A DNA stretch of 64,000 nucleotides, from positions 124,001 through 188,000 of the forward strand of contig CAVXXD010000018.1 of NCBI GenBank assembly GCA_963765625.1. The letters are read 5' to 3'. This document shows positions 18,932 through 32,490 of this stretch, piece after piece. Below the pieces are notes generated by a model. It worked only from the letters and a program-made list of their open reading frames with translations. It searched no databases and was not told the origin of the DNA. This DNA comes from CAVXXD01 sp963765625. Its GTDB lineage: Bacteria > Actinomycetota > Geothermincolia > Geothermincolales > Geothermincolaceae. The stretch's first letter is position 1. Each line of letters opens with the position of its first letter. Both the position numbers and the translations under genes were made by a program.

Positions 18932-19999
18932 CTACTTCAGGCCGATAAGGTGGTAGAGCCGGTCCACATCTACGTACATGTTCATCAGCTCGGAGAGGCG
19001 GTCCATCTTCTTCTCCCCCCTGGTCCGCGCCGTCTTGATGAGCATGTCGGTTTTTTCCGCGGCGGTGAGGGTGTCGTCGTTGACCAGGATCACCGGAACG
19101 CCCATCTCGTCCGCCTTGCCCAGGATGATGGGCGAGGGGTAGAGGTGGCCCGACAGGATCAGGCAGGGCAGATTGGCTTCCAGGGCGGCCAGCTGGATGT
19201 CCGAGCGGTCCCCGCCCGTCACCACGCACTCACCCCTCCTCTTGCGGAAGACGGAAATGGCGTGCTCCGGCCCCATGGCCCCCACGACAACCCCTTCGAC
19301 CAGGTTGTCCAGGGCTTCGTCGCCGCTGAGCACCTCACCATGCAGGCTGGCGGCCAGTTCGCGAATGGTTATGGACCTGAGCATGCGGTCCTCGGGGATC
19401 ATTCCCAGCACCGGCAGGTGCGCGGTCTCTTCCAGGTACTTGGACAGCATGTCATGGACGAAGGACTGCCTTCCCGGCGAGACCATGTTGAATATCACGC
19501 CCTGCAGCAGGTCGCCCAGAATGCTCTGGGCATGCAGCGCGTTGTCGGCCATCAGGGAGTCATTGAACCTCTCCACCATCACGACTTTAGTCCCCAGTTC
19601 CCGGGCCAGATCGTAACCGGACAGACCCAGGAAGGCGCCCTGACGCGCGGACATGGAGCTCTGGATCAGCACGATGTCCTTGCCTTCGGAGACGCGCCCG
19701 AAGGCTTCTTTTACTATGGAGAGGTAGTCCTGCCGCTCACCGACCAGGGCGTTGTTGATCAGCTGGGGGGTGAGGATCAGGGGGCAGGCGTCTTTCAACT
19801 CCTCATCCAGGCCCAGCGTTTCCAGGAGAAAGGAGGTGTCGGCGTCGGTCACGAGGTCGCCTTCCTTCTGGTAGAGGTTGCCCAGGGGCTTGATGAAGCC
19901 GACCTTGAACCCGTCCCTCTTCAGACGAAGGCACAGGCCCAGGCTCAGGGTATGCAGACCTGAAAAACCCTGCTCCGAGATCAAATAAACTGTTTTCAT
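18932..19999 (-). CDS. BioD-like / DRTGG-domain protein (phosphotransacetylase N-domain family)
   Basis: 355 residues. The N-terminal half resembles the dethiobiotin-synthase-like P-loop NTPase domain fused to some phosphotransacetylases, with an atypical loop (MKTVYLISEQGFSGLHTLSLGL in place of GxxGxGKS/T). The middle to C-terminal part is a DRTGG domain (GVVVGAMGPEHAISVFRKR then VTGGDRSDIQLAALE). It starts eight bases after the acyl-CoA synthetase stop, so the two are coexpressed. That pairing is common in bacteria using ADP-forming acetyl-CoA synthetase and suggests a regulatory or accessory role in acetate metabolism. No catalytic activity can be assigned. Confidence 0.8.
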   Translation of the reverse strand: MKTVYLISEQGFSGLHTLSLGLCLRLKRDGFKVGFIKPLGNLYQKEGDLVTDADTSFLLETLGLDEELKDACPLILTPQLINNALVGERQDYLSIVKEAFGRVSEGKDIVLIQSSMSARQGAFLGLSGYDLARELGTKVVMVERFNDSLMADNALHAQSILGDLLQGVIFNMVSPGRQSFVHDMLSKYLEETAHLPVLGMIPEDRMLRSITIRELAASLHGEVLSGDEALDNLVEGVVVGAMGPEHAISVFRKRRGECVVTGGDRSDIQLAALEANLPCLILSGHLYPSPIILGKADEMGVPVILVNDDTLTAAEKTDMLIKTARTRGEKKMDRLSELMNMYVDVDRLYHLIGLK

Positions 20000-20006
20000 C
20001 GCTGCA

Positions 20007-22103
20007 TCACTCTCCTATGATCATACGGGCGTCGGCCGCCACGCAACCTTTGCCTTTATCGAAGACCCGCAAGGGGTTTATATCCAGTTCCTGGATGATG
20101 GGGAAATCGGTGACCAGCTGGCTGACACGCTGGATGATCTCCGCCAGCTTATCTATGTCCGCGGGGGCTCTCGCCACGCGCTCCGCGAAGCAGCCAGTAG
20201 GACTTGAGTTCCTTGATCATCTCCATGGACTCCCTCTCGCCCACCGGCGCCAGGCGGAAGCTGATATCCTTGAGCACCTCGACGTAGATACCGCCCAGGC
20301 CCACCATTATCAGGGGGCCGAACTGGGGATCGCGGTTCATGCCCACGATGAGCTCCTTGGAAGACTTGAGCATCTCCTGTACCACCAGCCCCCAGATCTG
20401 GGCGTCGGGCATGAGGCGCTTGGTGTTGGCCATGATCTCCTCGTAGGCGGTGATGAGGTCGTCGGTGTTCTGCAGGCCCACCTTGACCCCGCCCACGTCG
20501 GTCTTGTGCAGGATCTGGGGCGAGGCTATTTTGGCCACCACCGGGTAGCCGATCTCCCGGCCGGCGGCGATGCACTGTTCCAGGGTGCTGGCCAGCCTGG
20601 TCGTGGCCACCGGTATGCCGTAGTGGCGGAAGACCTCGCTCGCCTCCACCTCGCCCAGCTGGTAGCGGCCGTCCGCCAGGACCTTGTCGAAGAGCGCCTG
20701 GACCGCGGCCCGGTCGACCTGGTAGTCGACCACGCGGTCGGCGGGACGGTTGAGGTACTCCCGGTAGTCCACCATGGCTTTTATGGTGCGTACCGCCACC
20801 TCGGGGAAGCTGTAGTTGGGGATGCCCGCCCTGAAAGAAGATCTCTTCCGCCGGGTCCATCTCGTTGCCGCCCATGAACACCGTGAAGATGCTCTTGCCC
20901 TTGCCGGCGCAGACGTCCACTACGGCCTGGGCGGTTCCGGCTATATCGGTCATGGCTTGCGGTGTCAGGATGACGATGATCGCGTCCACCTGCTTGTCCC
21001 GCATCAGTATCTCCGAGGGCGTCCCGGTAGCGGTCGGCCAGCGCATCCCCCAGTACGTCCACGGGGTTGTAGAGAGCCGCGGCCGGCGGGAGGGTGTCCC
21101 GCAGGGCTTCGATGGTGGTAGACTCCAGCCCGGCCAGGGAGAGGCCTTCGTGCTCCAGGGCGTCGGCAGTGATGATGCCGGGCCCGCCCGCGTTGGTCAC
21201 TATGCAGACGTTGCCCCCGCACGGCACCGGCTGGGTGGAGAAGCCCCGACAGATCTGGAAGAGGTCCTCCATGGTCTGGGCGCGGATCACCCCGGTGCGC
21301 TTGAAGGAGGCCATGTAGGCGTTTTCCGAACCGGCCAGGGTGCCGGTGTGCGACGATACCGCCTTGGCCCCGGCCTGGGTGGTGCCGGCCTTGAAGATCA
21401 CCACCGGCTTCTTGCGGGTGACCTCGCCGGCCAGGCGCAAAAACTCCTCACCCCGGTTGATCCCCTCGAGGTAGCCGGCGATGACCGCCGAATGCCAGTC
21501 GTCCTCCAGGGCCGTGAGCAGGTCGACCTCGTCGATGTCCATCTTGTTGCCGATGGAGACGAACTTGGAGAAGCCCAGCCCGATCTCCTTCGACCAGCCC
21601 AGGGCGGCGGTACACAAGGCGCCCGACTGTGAAAAGAAGGCGAGACGCCCCGGCATGGGGGAGATACTCGCGAAGGTGGCGTTGACGGGTGTGGAGGTGT
21701 CGGCCAGCCCCAGGCAGTTGGGACCAAGCACGCGCATGGAGGCATACCTCGCCGTTATCTCGGCCAGTTGCCTCTCCAGCCGGTAGCCTTCCTTGCCCGC
21801 TTCCTTGAAGCCGGCGGTGATGATCACCACCGCCTCGACGCCCTTCTTCCCGCATTCTTCCAGGACTCCGGGGACCCCGGGGGCGGGCACGATGATCATG
21901 GCCATATCCGGGGCTTCCGGGATCTCGGAGACGCTCTTATAGGCCTTGAAGCCCATGATCTCCGGATCCTTAGGGTTGACCGGTATAATCTCCCCGGGAA
22001 ATTCCGAGTTGATGAGGCTTTCGAGTACCACTCGACCGACCTTGCCGGGTTTGTCCGATGCTCCGATGACTGCTACAGATCTTGGTTGAAAGAATTTCCT
22101 CAC
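20007..22103 (-). CDS. ADP-forming acetate/acyl-CoA ligase, fused alpha and beta subunits (three frameshifts)
   Basis: About 697 residues after repair, the normal length for fused AcdAB proteins. It converts acyl-CoA + ADP + Pi to acid + CoA + ATP, conserving energy in fermenters. The CoA-binding domain starts FFQPRSVAVIGASDKPGKVG; succinyl-CoA-ligase-like domains follow (LGPNCLGLADTSTPVNATF, SQSGALCTAALGW). The phosphorylated His lies in SSHTGTLAGS. The C-terminal ATP-grasp part has VAKIASPQILHKTDVGGV and ELIVGMNRDPQFGP. Single extra bases near 21013, 20835 and 20165 break the frame; the last restores ...DINPLRVFDKGKG. GTG start with AAGGAG. Acyl specificity unknown. Confidence 0.85.
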
Positions 22104-22183
22104 TCCGACTCCTTAGGTGGCTCTTTAGACTATGCGCACATCTATTATAAACGAAACGCCAAGGCGGGATAGTCTCGGTCCGG

Positions 22184-22212
22184 TTGACGCCATATCCCCT
22201 TATCAATAGAAT
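22184..22212 (+). promoter_or_regulatory. greA promoter giving a leaderless or near-leaderless mRNA
   Basis: TTGACG (22184-22189), exactly 17 bases, TAGAAT (22207-22212). The start codon lies only nine bases after the -10 box and no Shine-Dalgarno sequence fits between, so transcription should begin at or next to the ATG at 22222. Confidence 0.65.
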
Positions 22213-22221
22213 ATCCCTACT

Positions 22222-22728
22222 ATGAATGACAACAACAACGAATACCGGGAAGAAAAAGCGGATGATATCGTTCTCACCCGTGAGGGCCATGCCAAGCTGG
22301 CCGAGGAGCTCGACTACCTCAAAAACACCAAGCGCTGGGAAGTGGCCAAGCGCATCGAAGAAGCCCGCGCCCACGGTGACATCTCCGAAAACTCCGAGTA
22401 CGACGACGCCAAGCACGAGCAGTCCTTCGTGGCCGGGCGCATCCAAGACATCGAGAACGTCCTCGACAACGCCCGCATTATCAACGAGGGCGACATCAAG
22501 TCCGGCGTGGTCGGCCTGGGGGCTACGGTGGTCCTTTTAGACCTGGAGATGAACGAAGAGAGGACCTACCGCGTGGTCAGCCTGGCGGAAGCCAAGGGCA
22601 ACCGCTCCTGCATCTCCGACCAGAGCCCAGTGGGCAAGGCTATCCTGGGACACAAGGAAGGGCAGATCGTCGAAGTGCCCGCCCCTTCAGGCAACCTCCG
22701 CTACCAGGTCTTAAAGATCGAGAGATAG
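22222..22728 (+). CDS. greA: Transcription elongation factor GreA
   Basis: 168 residues. It rescues backtracked RNA polymerase by stimulating its transcript-cleavage activity. The N-terminal coiled coil carries the acidic tip DISENSEYDDAKHEQ, preceded by LTREGHAKLAEELDYL. The C-terminal FKBP-like domain has VVGLGATVVLLD and the family ending SPVGKAILGHKEGQIVEVPAPSG. Upstream is a promoter so close that the mRNA is likely leaderless. lysS starts five bases after its stop, forming a greA-lysS operon, a common Gram-positive arrangement. Confidence 0.95.
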   Translation: MNDNNNEYREEKADDIVLTREGHAKLAEELDYLKNTKRWEVAKRIEEARAHGDISENSEYDDAKHEQSFVAGRIQDIENVLDNARIINEGDIKSGVVGLGATVVLLDLEMNEERTYRVVSLAEAKGNRSCISDQSPVGKAILGHKEGQIVEVPAPSGNLRYQVLKIER

Positions 22729-22733
22729 GCCGC

Positions 22734-24236
<1,503 letters not shown>

Positions 24237-24386
24237 TTCAATCCCCGGCCCTCCGGGAATAACTGAACATAAAGGCACGTTAAAGCCCGGGGCTCAGATG
24301 TCGATAATTGCCGGGAAGAGGCTTGAAAGGTGTTTGATGGTATATAATTTTGTTGCCTGAAAATAAATAGCTGGAGGTAGATAGAA

Positions 24387-26865
<2,479 letters not shown>

Positions 26866-26883
26866 GCACCAGAGAGACGAAGC

Positions 26884-27645
26884 ATGTTTAAACTCCTGAA
26901 GAGCGATATCCAGGCGGTTAAAGAACGGGACCCGGCAGCCACCAACATCGTGGAGATACTGCTGGCCTACCCGGGCTTGCACGCCCTGTGGATGCACCGC
27001 TTCGCCCACGTCATGTGGCAGGCGGGCCTCCCGGTCGTCCCTCGCCTGCTCTCTCACATAAACCGCGCGCTCACCGGCATCGAGATTCACCCCGGGGCAG
27101 AGATAAGCGAAGGGGTCTTCATCGACCACGGCATGGGCGTGGTCATCGGGGAGACGGCCGAGATCGGCGAGAACGTCACCCTCTACCAGGGCGTGACCCT
27201 GGGGGGCACCGGCAAGGAAAAGGGTAAGCGCCACCCCACCATCGGCGCCAACGTGGTCATCGCGGCCGGCGCCAAGGTGCTCGGCGCCATCACCGTGGGA
27301 GAGGGCGCCCGGGTGGGCGCGGGCGCCGTGGTCATCCGCGACGTGCCCCCCGGCTGCACCGTGGTGGGCATCCCCGGACGGGTAGTGGCCCAGGCCGGTG
27401 AAAGGGTGGTCGACCTCCACCATGAGAACCTGCCCGACCCGGTGGTGGAGATGTTCGAATGTTACAACCGGCGCATCGACCGCCTGGAGCAGCACCTCAT
27501 CGAGACGCAGGAGGAATTGGGGCGCACCCGCAACGAGCTGGACACCACCGAGCAGGAACTGCGCCGCACCGAGGAGGAGCTCGCTCACACCGAAGCCGAA
27601 CTGAAGCGTACCGAGATACGCGTGGCCGAGGTAGAGATGCCATGA
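26884..27645 (+). CDS. cysE: Serine O-acetyltransferase with extended coiled-coil tail
   Basis: 253 residues. It makes O-acetylserine for cysteine synthesis. After an N-terminal helical domain there is a left-handed beta-helix with hexapeptide repeats (HPGAEISEGVFIDHGMGVVIGETAEIGENVTLYQGVTL...), catalytic His in FIDHGMG, and GTGKEKGKRHPTIG typical of CysE. Residues about 190-250 form a heptad-patterned, Glu/Thr/Arg-rich coiled coil (RTEEELAHTEAELKRTE), longer than ordinary CysE tails. The usual CysK-binding C-terminal Ile is absent. Its stop overlaps the cysS start as ATGA, so cysteine synthesis and charging are translationally linked. Confidence 0.9.
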   Translation: MFKLLKSDIQAVKERDPAATNIVEILLAYPGLHALWMHRFAHVMWQAGLPVVPRLLSHINRALTGIEIHPGAEISEGVFIDHGMGVVIGETAEIGENVTLYQGVTLGGTGKEKGKRHPTIGANVVIAAGAKVLGAITVGEGARVGAGAVVIRDVPPGCTVVGIPGRVVAQAGERVVDLHHENLPDPVVEMFECYNRRIDRLEQHLIETQEELGRTRNELDTTEQELRRTEEELAHTEAELKRTEIRVAEVEMP

Positions 27646-29180
27646 TAAAGCTCTACAACACCATGGACGGCCGCAAGGTCGAGTTCCAGCCGCGCCGCGA
27701 GGGGGAAGTGGGCATGTACGTCTGCGGCCCCACCGTTTACAACTACATACACGTGGGCAACGGGCGTGCCTACCTGACCTTCGACGTCATCAAGCGCTAC
27801 CTGCGCTATCGCGGCTACCAGGTCACCCACGTCCAGAACTTCACCGACGTCGACGACAAGATAATCAACCGCGCGGCCGAGGAGAACACCACCCCGGCCG
27901 AGCTGGCCCGGCGCTACGAGAACGCCTTCAAGCGGGACATGATCTCGCTCAACGTCCTGCCGCCCGAGGTCACCCCCCGCGCCACCGAGTACGTGGGCAA
28001 GATGGTGGCCATGATCGGGGTGCTGGTGGAGAAGGGCCACGCCTACGACGTGGACGGGGACGTCTACTTCGCCATCGATTCATTTCCCTCCTACGGCAAG
28101 CTGTCCAAGCGTTCCCTCGAGGACATGCGGGCGGGGGAGCGGGTCAGCGTAGACGGCCGCAAGCGCCACCCCATGGACTTCGCCCTGTGGAAGAGCGCCA
28201 AGCCGGGCGAGCCCGCCTGGGAGTCCCCCTGGGGCCCGGGGCGGCCGGGCTGGCACATCGAGTGCTCCACCATGTCCCTGGAGCATTTAGGCATGGGCTT
28301 CGATCTGCACGGCGGCGGGCAGGACCTCATCTTCCCGCACCACGAGAACGAGATCGCCCAGAGCGAGGCCTATTCCGGCGAGTCGCCCTTCGTCCGCTAC
28401 TGGGTGCACAACGGCTTTGTCAACATCAGCGAGGAGAAGATGTCCAAGTCGCTGGGGAACATCATCACCGTGCACGAGATCGCCGGCAAGTACAACCCCG
28501 ATGTGTTGCGCATGCTGGTGCTCCAGACCCACTACCGCAACCCCATCGACTTCGGGCCGGAAGCCCTGGAAGAAGCCAAGCGCGCCTACGAGCGCCTGGA
28601 GAACTGCGCTTTCGCCCTGTCGGAGTTTCTGAGCCGGGAAGGCGTCATGACCGCCCCGGCGCGCACCGAGCGCGAGATCAAGCTGGGCGACTTCCTGGCG
28701 GAGGCGGAGCGCCGTTTCGAGGAAGCCATGGACGACGACTTCAACACCGCCCGCGCCCTGGGGGTCATCTTCGACCTGGTCAAGGAGATCAACACCTATT
28801 TGAAAGAAATGGACGCCTTGCCCACCCCGGCCTCGACCATCATAGCTGGACAGTGCCGGGACGCCCTGCTCAAGCTCTGCCGGGTGCTGGGGCTGTTTTC
28901 GCCGCTCTCCGACGAAGAAGCCGCCGCCTGGCGCCTGGAAGGTGGAGAGGCGAAGTCGGAAACGGCGGCCGAAGCTTCCGCCACTACCGCGGCCGCGCTG
29001 GCTCACGGTACCGGGACGCGCCTGCCCGCGGCGGAGCAGCTTATCGACCTGCTGGTGGAGATACGCACCCGCGCCCGCGCCGCCAAGGACTGGGAGACCG
29101 GCGACTTCATCCGCGCCAAACTCGAGGAGCTGGGCATCAAGCTGGAGGACCGCCGCGACGGCGTCCGCTGGAAAACCTGA
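27642..29180 (+). CDS. cysS: Cysteinyl-tRNA synthetase
   Basis: 512 residues from ATG 27642; a longer in-frame extension upstream is only cysE read in another frame. Zinc-binding Cys in YVCGPTVYNYIHVGNGR (HIGH signature as HVGN), TDVDDKII, the second zinc site WHIECSTMSLEHLG with HHENEIAQSEA, and the KMSKS loop EEKMSKSLGN. An Ala/Glu-rich insertion (about residues 420-455) precedes the C-terminal helical anticodon region. The usual neighbour mrnC/rlmB does not follow; prfC converges instead. Confidence 0.95.
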   Translation: MIKLYNTMDGRKVEFQPRREGEVGMYVCGPTVYNYIHVGNGRAYLTFDVIKRYLRYRGYQVTHVQNFTDVDDKIINRAAEENTTPAELARRYENAFKRDMISLNVLPPEVTPRATEYVGKMVAMIGVLVEKGHAYDVDGDVYFAIDSFPSYGKLSKRSLEDMRAGERVSVDGRKRHPMDFALWKSAKPGEPAWESPWGPGRPGWHIECSTMSLEHLGMGFDLHGGGQDLIFPHHENEIAQSEAYSGESPFVRYWVHNGFVNISEEKMSKSLGNIITVHEIAGKYNPDVLRMLVLQTHYRNPIDFGPEALEEAKRAYERLENCAFALSEFLSREGVMTAPARTEREIKLGDFLAEAERRFEEAMDDDFNTARALGVIFDLVKEINTYLKEMDALPTPASTIIAGQCRDALLKLCRVLGLFSPLSDEEAAAWRLEGGEAKSETAAEASATTAAALAHGTGTRLPAAEQLIDLLVEIRTRARAAKDWETGDFIRAKLEELGIKLEDRRDGVRWKT

Positions 29181-29198
29181 AAACTACTCCGCCGCCCC

Positions 29199-30785
29199 TC
29201 AGACATGCTCCCGGGTCCGGGAGAATACTATCTCCGGCCAATCATCCATGTAGTATTTGAGGCGCCACTCGCTGGTGGCCAGGCACACCAGGTCTCCCCC
29301 CTCGTCCCGCGCCAGGTTGGCGCGGTTGGCCTTGACGAAGGCGGCCAGCTTATCGGGGTCTTCGCAGTCTACCCAGCGGGCGGCGGCAAAATCGACGATC
29401 TCGTAGGAGGCGTCGACACCGTACTCGTCTTTCAGCCTGGCCATGGTCACTTCGAACTGCAGCACCCCCACCGCCCCGAGGATGGCTTCGCCCTCCGCGA
29501 CCGGGCGGAACAGCTGCACCGCCCCCTCTTCGGCCAGCTGGGCCAGCCCCTTCTGCAGCTGCTTGGCCTTGAGGGGGGACTTCAACCGTACCCGGCGGAA
29601 ATGTTCGGGGGCGAAGCTGGGGATGCCGGTGAACTTGAGCGGCTCCTTCTCGGAGAAGGTGTCCCCTATTTTGATGGTGCCGTGGTTATAAATGCCGATG
29701 ATGTCGCCCGGCCAGGCCTCATCCGCGCCGGCTCGGTCCTGGGCCATGAAGATGATGGGATTGGAGATGAGGATGTCGCGGCCGATTCGGTGGTGGCGCA
29801 CGCGCATCCCCCGCGTGAAGTGCCCGGAGCAGACGCGCAGAAAAGCGATGCGGTCGCGGTGCGCCGGGTCCATATTCGCCTGTATCTTGAAGACGAACCC
29901 GGAAAAGGCTTCTTCCTCCGGGCGCACCAGGCGGGTGGTGGTGGGCCGGGGCTGCGGGCCCGGGGCGATCCCGATGAAGGCGTCGAACATCTCTCGCACC
30001 CCGAAACTGTTGATGGCGCTGCCGAAAAAGACCGGCGTCTGGCTTCCCTTCAGGTAACTTTCAAGGGAGAAGGGGTCCGCGGCCCCCTGCAGCAGGGCTA
30101 CGTCTTCGCGCAGCTCGCCGGCCTGGATTCCCAGCACCCGGTCCAGTTCAGGGTCGGACAGGTCGCTGATGGTGAGCCTGTCGCCGGCCAGGCGCTCGCG
30201 GTCGGGCCGGTATAGCTCCAGCTGGCGGCGGTGGAGATCGTAGGTGCCCTTGAAGTGCTTGCCCATACCGACGGGCCAGGACAGGGGAGTACACTCGATC
30301 TGCAGACTGTCCTCGATGTCCGCCAGGATGTCGAGAGGCGGTCTTCCCTCCCGGTCGAGCTTATTGATGAAGGTCATTACCGGGGTGTTGCGCATCCGGC
30401 AGACCTCCATCAATTTGCGGGTCTGGGTCTCCACCCCCTTGACGCTGTCGATCACCATCACCACGCTGTCCACGGCGGTCAGCACGCGGTAGGTGTCCTC
30501 GGAGAAGTCCTGGTGGCCGGGGGTATCCAGCAGGTTGATCTCGCACCCGCGGTACTCGAACCTCATCACCGAACTGGTGACCGAGATTCCCCGCTCCTTC
30601 TCAACGGCCATCCAGTCGCTGGTGGCGTAACGGCCGGCTTTGCGGGCCTTGATGGACCCGGCCAGATTGATCGCCCCGGCGCACAGCAGGAGTTTCTCGG
30701 TAAGGGTGGTTTTTCCCGCGTCGGGATGGCTGATAATGCCGAAGGTGCGCCGGCGTTCGGTCTCCGCCCTGATGTTGCGATTCAT
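29199..30785 (-). CDS. prfC: Peptide chain release factor 3
   Basis: 528 residues from ATG 30785. RF3 is the GTPase that removes RF1/RF2 from ribosomes after termination. G1 is SHPDAGKTTLTEKLLL, followed by GISVTSSVM, G3 DTPGHQDFSEDTYR and G4 INKLDREGRPP. RF3-specific spacing and the C-terminal VGVLQFEVTMARLKDEYGVD are present. A start at ATG 30806 would add seven unlikely residues. The ATG overlaps the stop of the preceding acetyltransferase as ATGA, so the accessory gene may drive or couple to prfC translation. Confidence 0.92.
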   Translation of the reverse strand: MNRNIRAETERRRTFGIISHPDAGKTTLTEKLLLCAGAINLAGSIKARKAGRYATSDWMAVEKERGISVTSSVMRFEYRGCEINLLDTPGHQDFSEDTYRVLTAVDSVVMVIDSVKGVETQTRKLMEVCRMRNTPVMTFINKLDREGRPPLDILADIEDSLQIECTPLSWPVGMGKHFKGTYDLHRRQLELYRPDRERLAGDRLTISDLSDPELDRVLGIQAGELREDVALLQGAADPFSLESYLKGSQTPVFFGSAINSFGVREMFDAFIGIAPGPQPRPTTTRLVRPEEEAFSGFVFKIQANMDPAHRDRIAFLRVCSGHFTRGMRVRHHRIGRDILISNPIIFMAQDRAGADEAWPGDIIGIYNHGTIKIGDTFSEKEPLKFTGIPSFAPEHFRRVRLKSPLKAKQLQKGLAQLAEEGAVQLFRPVAEGEAILGAVGVLQFEVTMARLKDEYGVDASYEIVDFAAARWVDCEDPDKLAAFVKANRANLARDEGGDLVCLATSEWRLKYYMDDWPEIVFSRTREHV

Positions 30786-31402
30786 GAGCGCGGATCTCCG
30801 CTGCATAGCGCTTCAAGATTTAAAAAGATCTTCTCGGCTGGCCAGTCCCACCATTTCAGCTCAAGCAGATACTCGATAAGCTCATCGTCAAAACGATGGC
30901 GAATAAGCGTCGCCGGGTTTCCACCGACAATCGTGTATGGCTCAACATCTTTGACCACCACGGCGTTGGCTGAAATGATCGCGCCGTCACCGACATGAAT
31001 GCCCGGCATAACGGTAACATCCTGCCCGATCCAGACGTCGTTTCCAATAACCGTGTTGCCTTTGAACGGCAGATCCGAGAGTTGCGGCGTTGATTTCTCC
31101 CAACCGTGCCCCATCAGCGAAAAAGGATAAGTCGTCACTGAATTCATACGATGGTTCGCGCCATTCATAATAAAATTAATGCCTCTGGCTATAGCGCAGA
31201 ACTTGCCGATAATCAGCTTGTCTCCATAAAACTCGTAGTGATAAGTGACATGCTCTTCAAAGTTTTCCGCCCCGTCAACATCATCGTAATAGCTATAGTC
31301 TCCCACGATAATATTCGGGCGGGTGATTACATTTTTTATGAAACAAATGCTTTTTATCCGTTCGTTGGGATAAACGGCATTTGGATCCGGTCCATATTGC
31401 AT
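30782..31402 (-). CDS. Vat/CatB-like xenobiotic O-acetyltransferase (left-handed beta-helix)
   Basis: 206 residues from ATG 31402 (AAGGAG eight bases upstream). The sequence closely follows streptogramin A / chloramphenicol acetyltransferases of the Vat/CatB group: NVITRPNIIVGDYSYYDD, KFCAIARGINFIMNGANHRM with the catalytic His, FKGNTVIGNDVWIGQDVTVMPGIHVGDGAII hexapeptides, and YTIVGGNPATLIRHRF, LKWWDWP. It is visibly AT-richer than prfC. Acquired by transfer is the likely history, and it now overlaps prfC by four bases. Antibiotic substrate and resistance are unproven; family members also include non-resistance acetyltransferases. Confidence 0.85.
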   Translation of the reverse strand: MQYGPDPNAVYPNERIKSICFIKNVITRPNIIVGDYSYYDDVDGAENFEEHVTYHYEFYGDKLIIGKFCAIARGINFIMNGANHRMNSVTTYPFSLMGHGWEKSTPQLSDLPFKGNTVIGNDVWIGQDVTVMPGIHVGDGAIISANAVVVKDVEPYTIVGGNPATLIRHRFDDELIEYLLELKWWDWPAEKIFLNLEALCSGDPRS

Positions 31403-31584
31403 ATTCATGTCTCCTTGGCCAGTGCAGGTACTCGTTAACCGAGTCAGTATATCAGCCGGGCTTCCGGGGAGCGAAATCCGCCATGGTTCCGGTGATGTGC
31501 GCCGGCTCGCGGCGGCCTGCGGCAAGGTTGGTGTCAGGCGCTTAAGCCCATCATTTATTGTAAGATGGTACAGAAAGGGGTTCC

Positions 31585-32490
31585 ATGCGAATTGTCAAAT
31601 CAAAGAATAAAAAGCATCTCTCAACTGCACAGGTGAAATATCCAACTTCTGTGCGGCAAATCCAACCTCCGACAAAGCTGAATAAAAAGAGCTTGTTATT
31701 GGTTCTTATCCTGTTAGGTGTCATTTTACTCACTATCACAACACTCATTCTGTTGTTTCCACACGCAGAAAAGGTATATACAGTTCAACCTCTCCGTAAG
31801 GCAACCGAAAAGGACAAGGTGCTTATGGAGGCAATCAAGGTAGGCGACCTGGATGGGGTCACAAAAGAGCTTGATTCAGGGGCTTATGTGAGCGCTGTGG
31901 ATGAAGAAGGCTTTTCCACACTAGACCTGGCGGTAATAAATGGATACAACGAAATAGTGTCAATCCTCATTGATAGGGGAGCTTATGTAGACGGCAGTGG
32001 TTCTTATGAAATGAGGCCTTTGCACTGGGCAGCAATGTATGGACAAACAGAAGCAGCAAAAACCCTCATTGATCGGGGAGCACATGTAAATTTGAATGCT
32101 GTTTCAGGTTATACCGCGCTGCATTATTCAGCGGAAAAAGGGTTTACCGAAACGGCGGAGCTCCTAATCCAAAAAGGGGCTCAAGTGAATGCATCGATAG
32201 GGCCGCTTGGCTGGACTCCGCTATGCGCGGCGGCCAAAGGAGGCTACTATGAAACAGTGAAGCTTCTCGTAGATAAAGGTGCTTTCCTGGAAGCTTCTGA
32301 ATTCTTACAAAAAGGCCCTTTGCATTATGCTGCGGAAAATGGTCATACTGCAGTTGTATCGCTTCTTCTTCAAAAAGGAGCTGACGTGAATGAACTATTT
32401 GGAAGCAAGACTCCTTTGGATTTAGCGGAAGAAAACGGGAACGCCGAAACGGCTGAGGTTCTTAGACAATATGGCGGCCTCGGGGAATGA
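31585..32490 (+). CDS. Membrane-anchored ankyrin-repeat protein
   Basis: 301 residues. A basic N-terminus leads into one transmembrane helix (SLLLVLILLGVILLTITTLILLF, about residues 36-58), so the repeats probably face outward. Six or so ankyrin repeats cover residues 75-295, with canonical TPLHxAAxxGHxExVxxLLxxGAxVN features such as PLHWAAMYGQTEAAKTLIDRGAHVN and PLHYAAENGHTAVVSLLLQKGADVN. Clearly AT-richer and with different codon use from the surrounding housekeeping genes, suggesting horizontal acquisition. Divergent from the acetyltransferase across a 180-base spacer. Partner and role unknown. Confidence 0.85.
   Translation: MRIVKSKNKKHLSTAQVKYPTSVRQIQPPTKLNKKSLLLVLILLGVILLTITTLILLFPHAEKVYTVQPLRKATEKDKVLMEAIKVGDLDGVTKELDSGAYVSAVDEEGFSTLDLAVINGYNEIVSILIDRGAYVDGSGSYEMRPLHWAAMYGQTEAAKTLIDRGAHVNLNAVSGYTALHYSAEKGFTETAELLIQKGAQVNASIGPLGWTPLCAAAKGGYYETVKLLVDKGAFLEASEFLQKGPLHYAAENGHTAVVSLLLQKGADVNELFGSKTPLDLAEENGNAETAEVLRQYGGLGE

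Noticed and set aside
27459..27641. Extended N-terminus for cysteinyl-tRNA synthetase
   Set aside because: The extension is cysE read in another frame; ATG 27642 overlaps the cysE stop and begins with the family's normal sequence.
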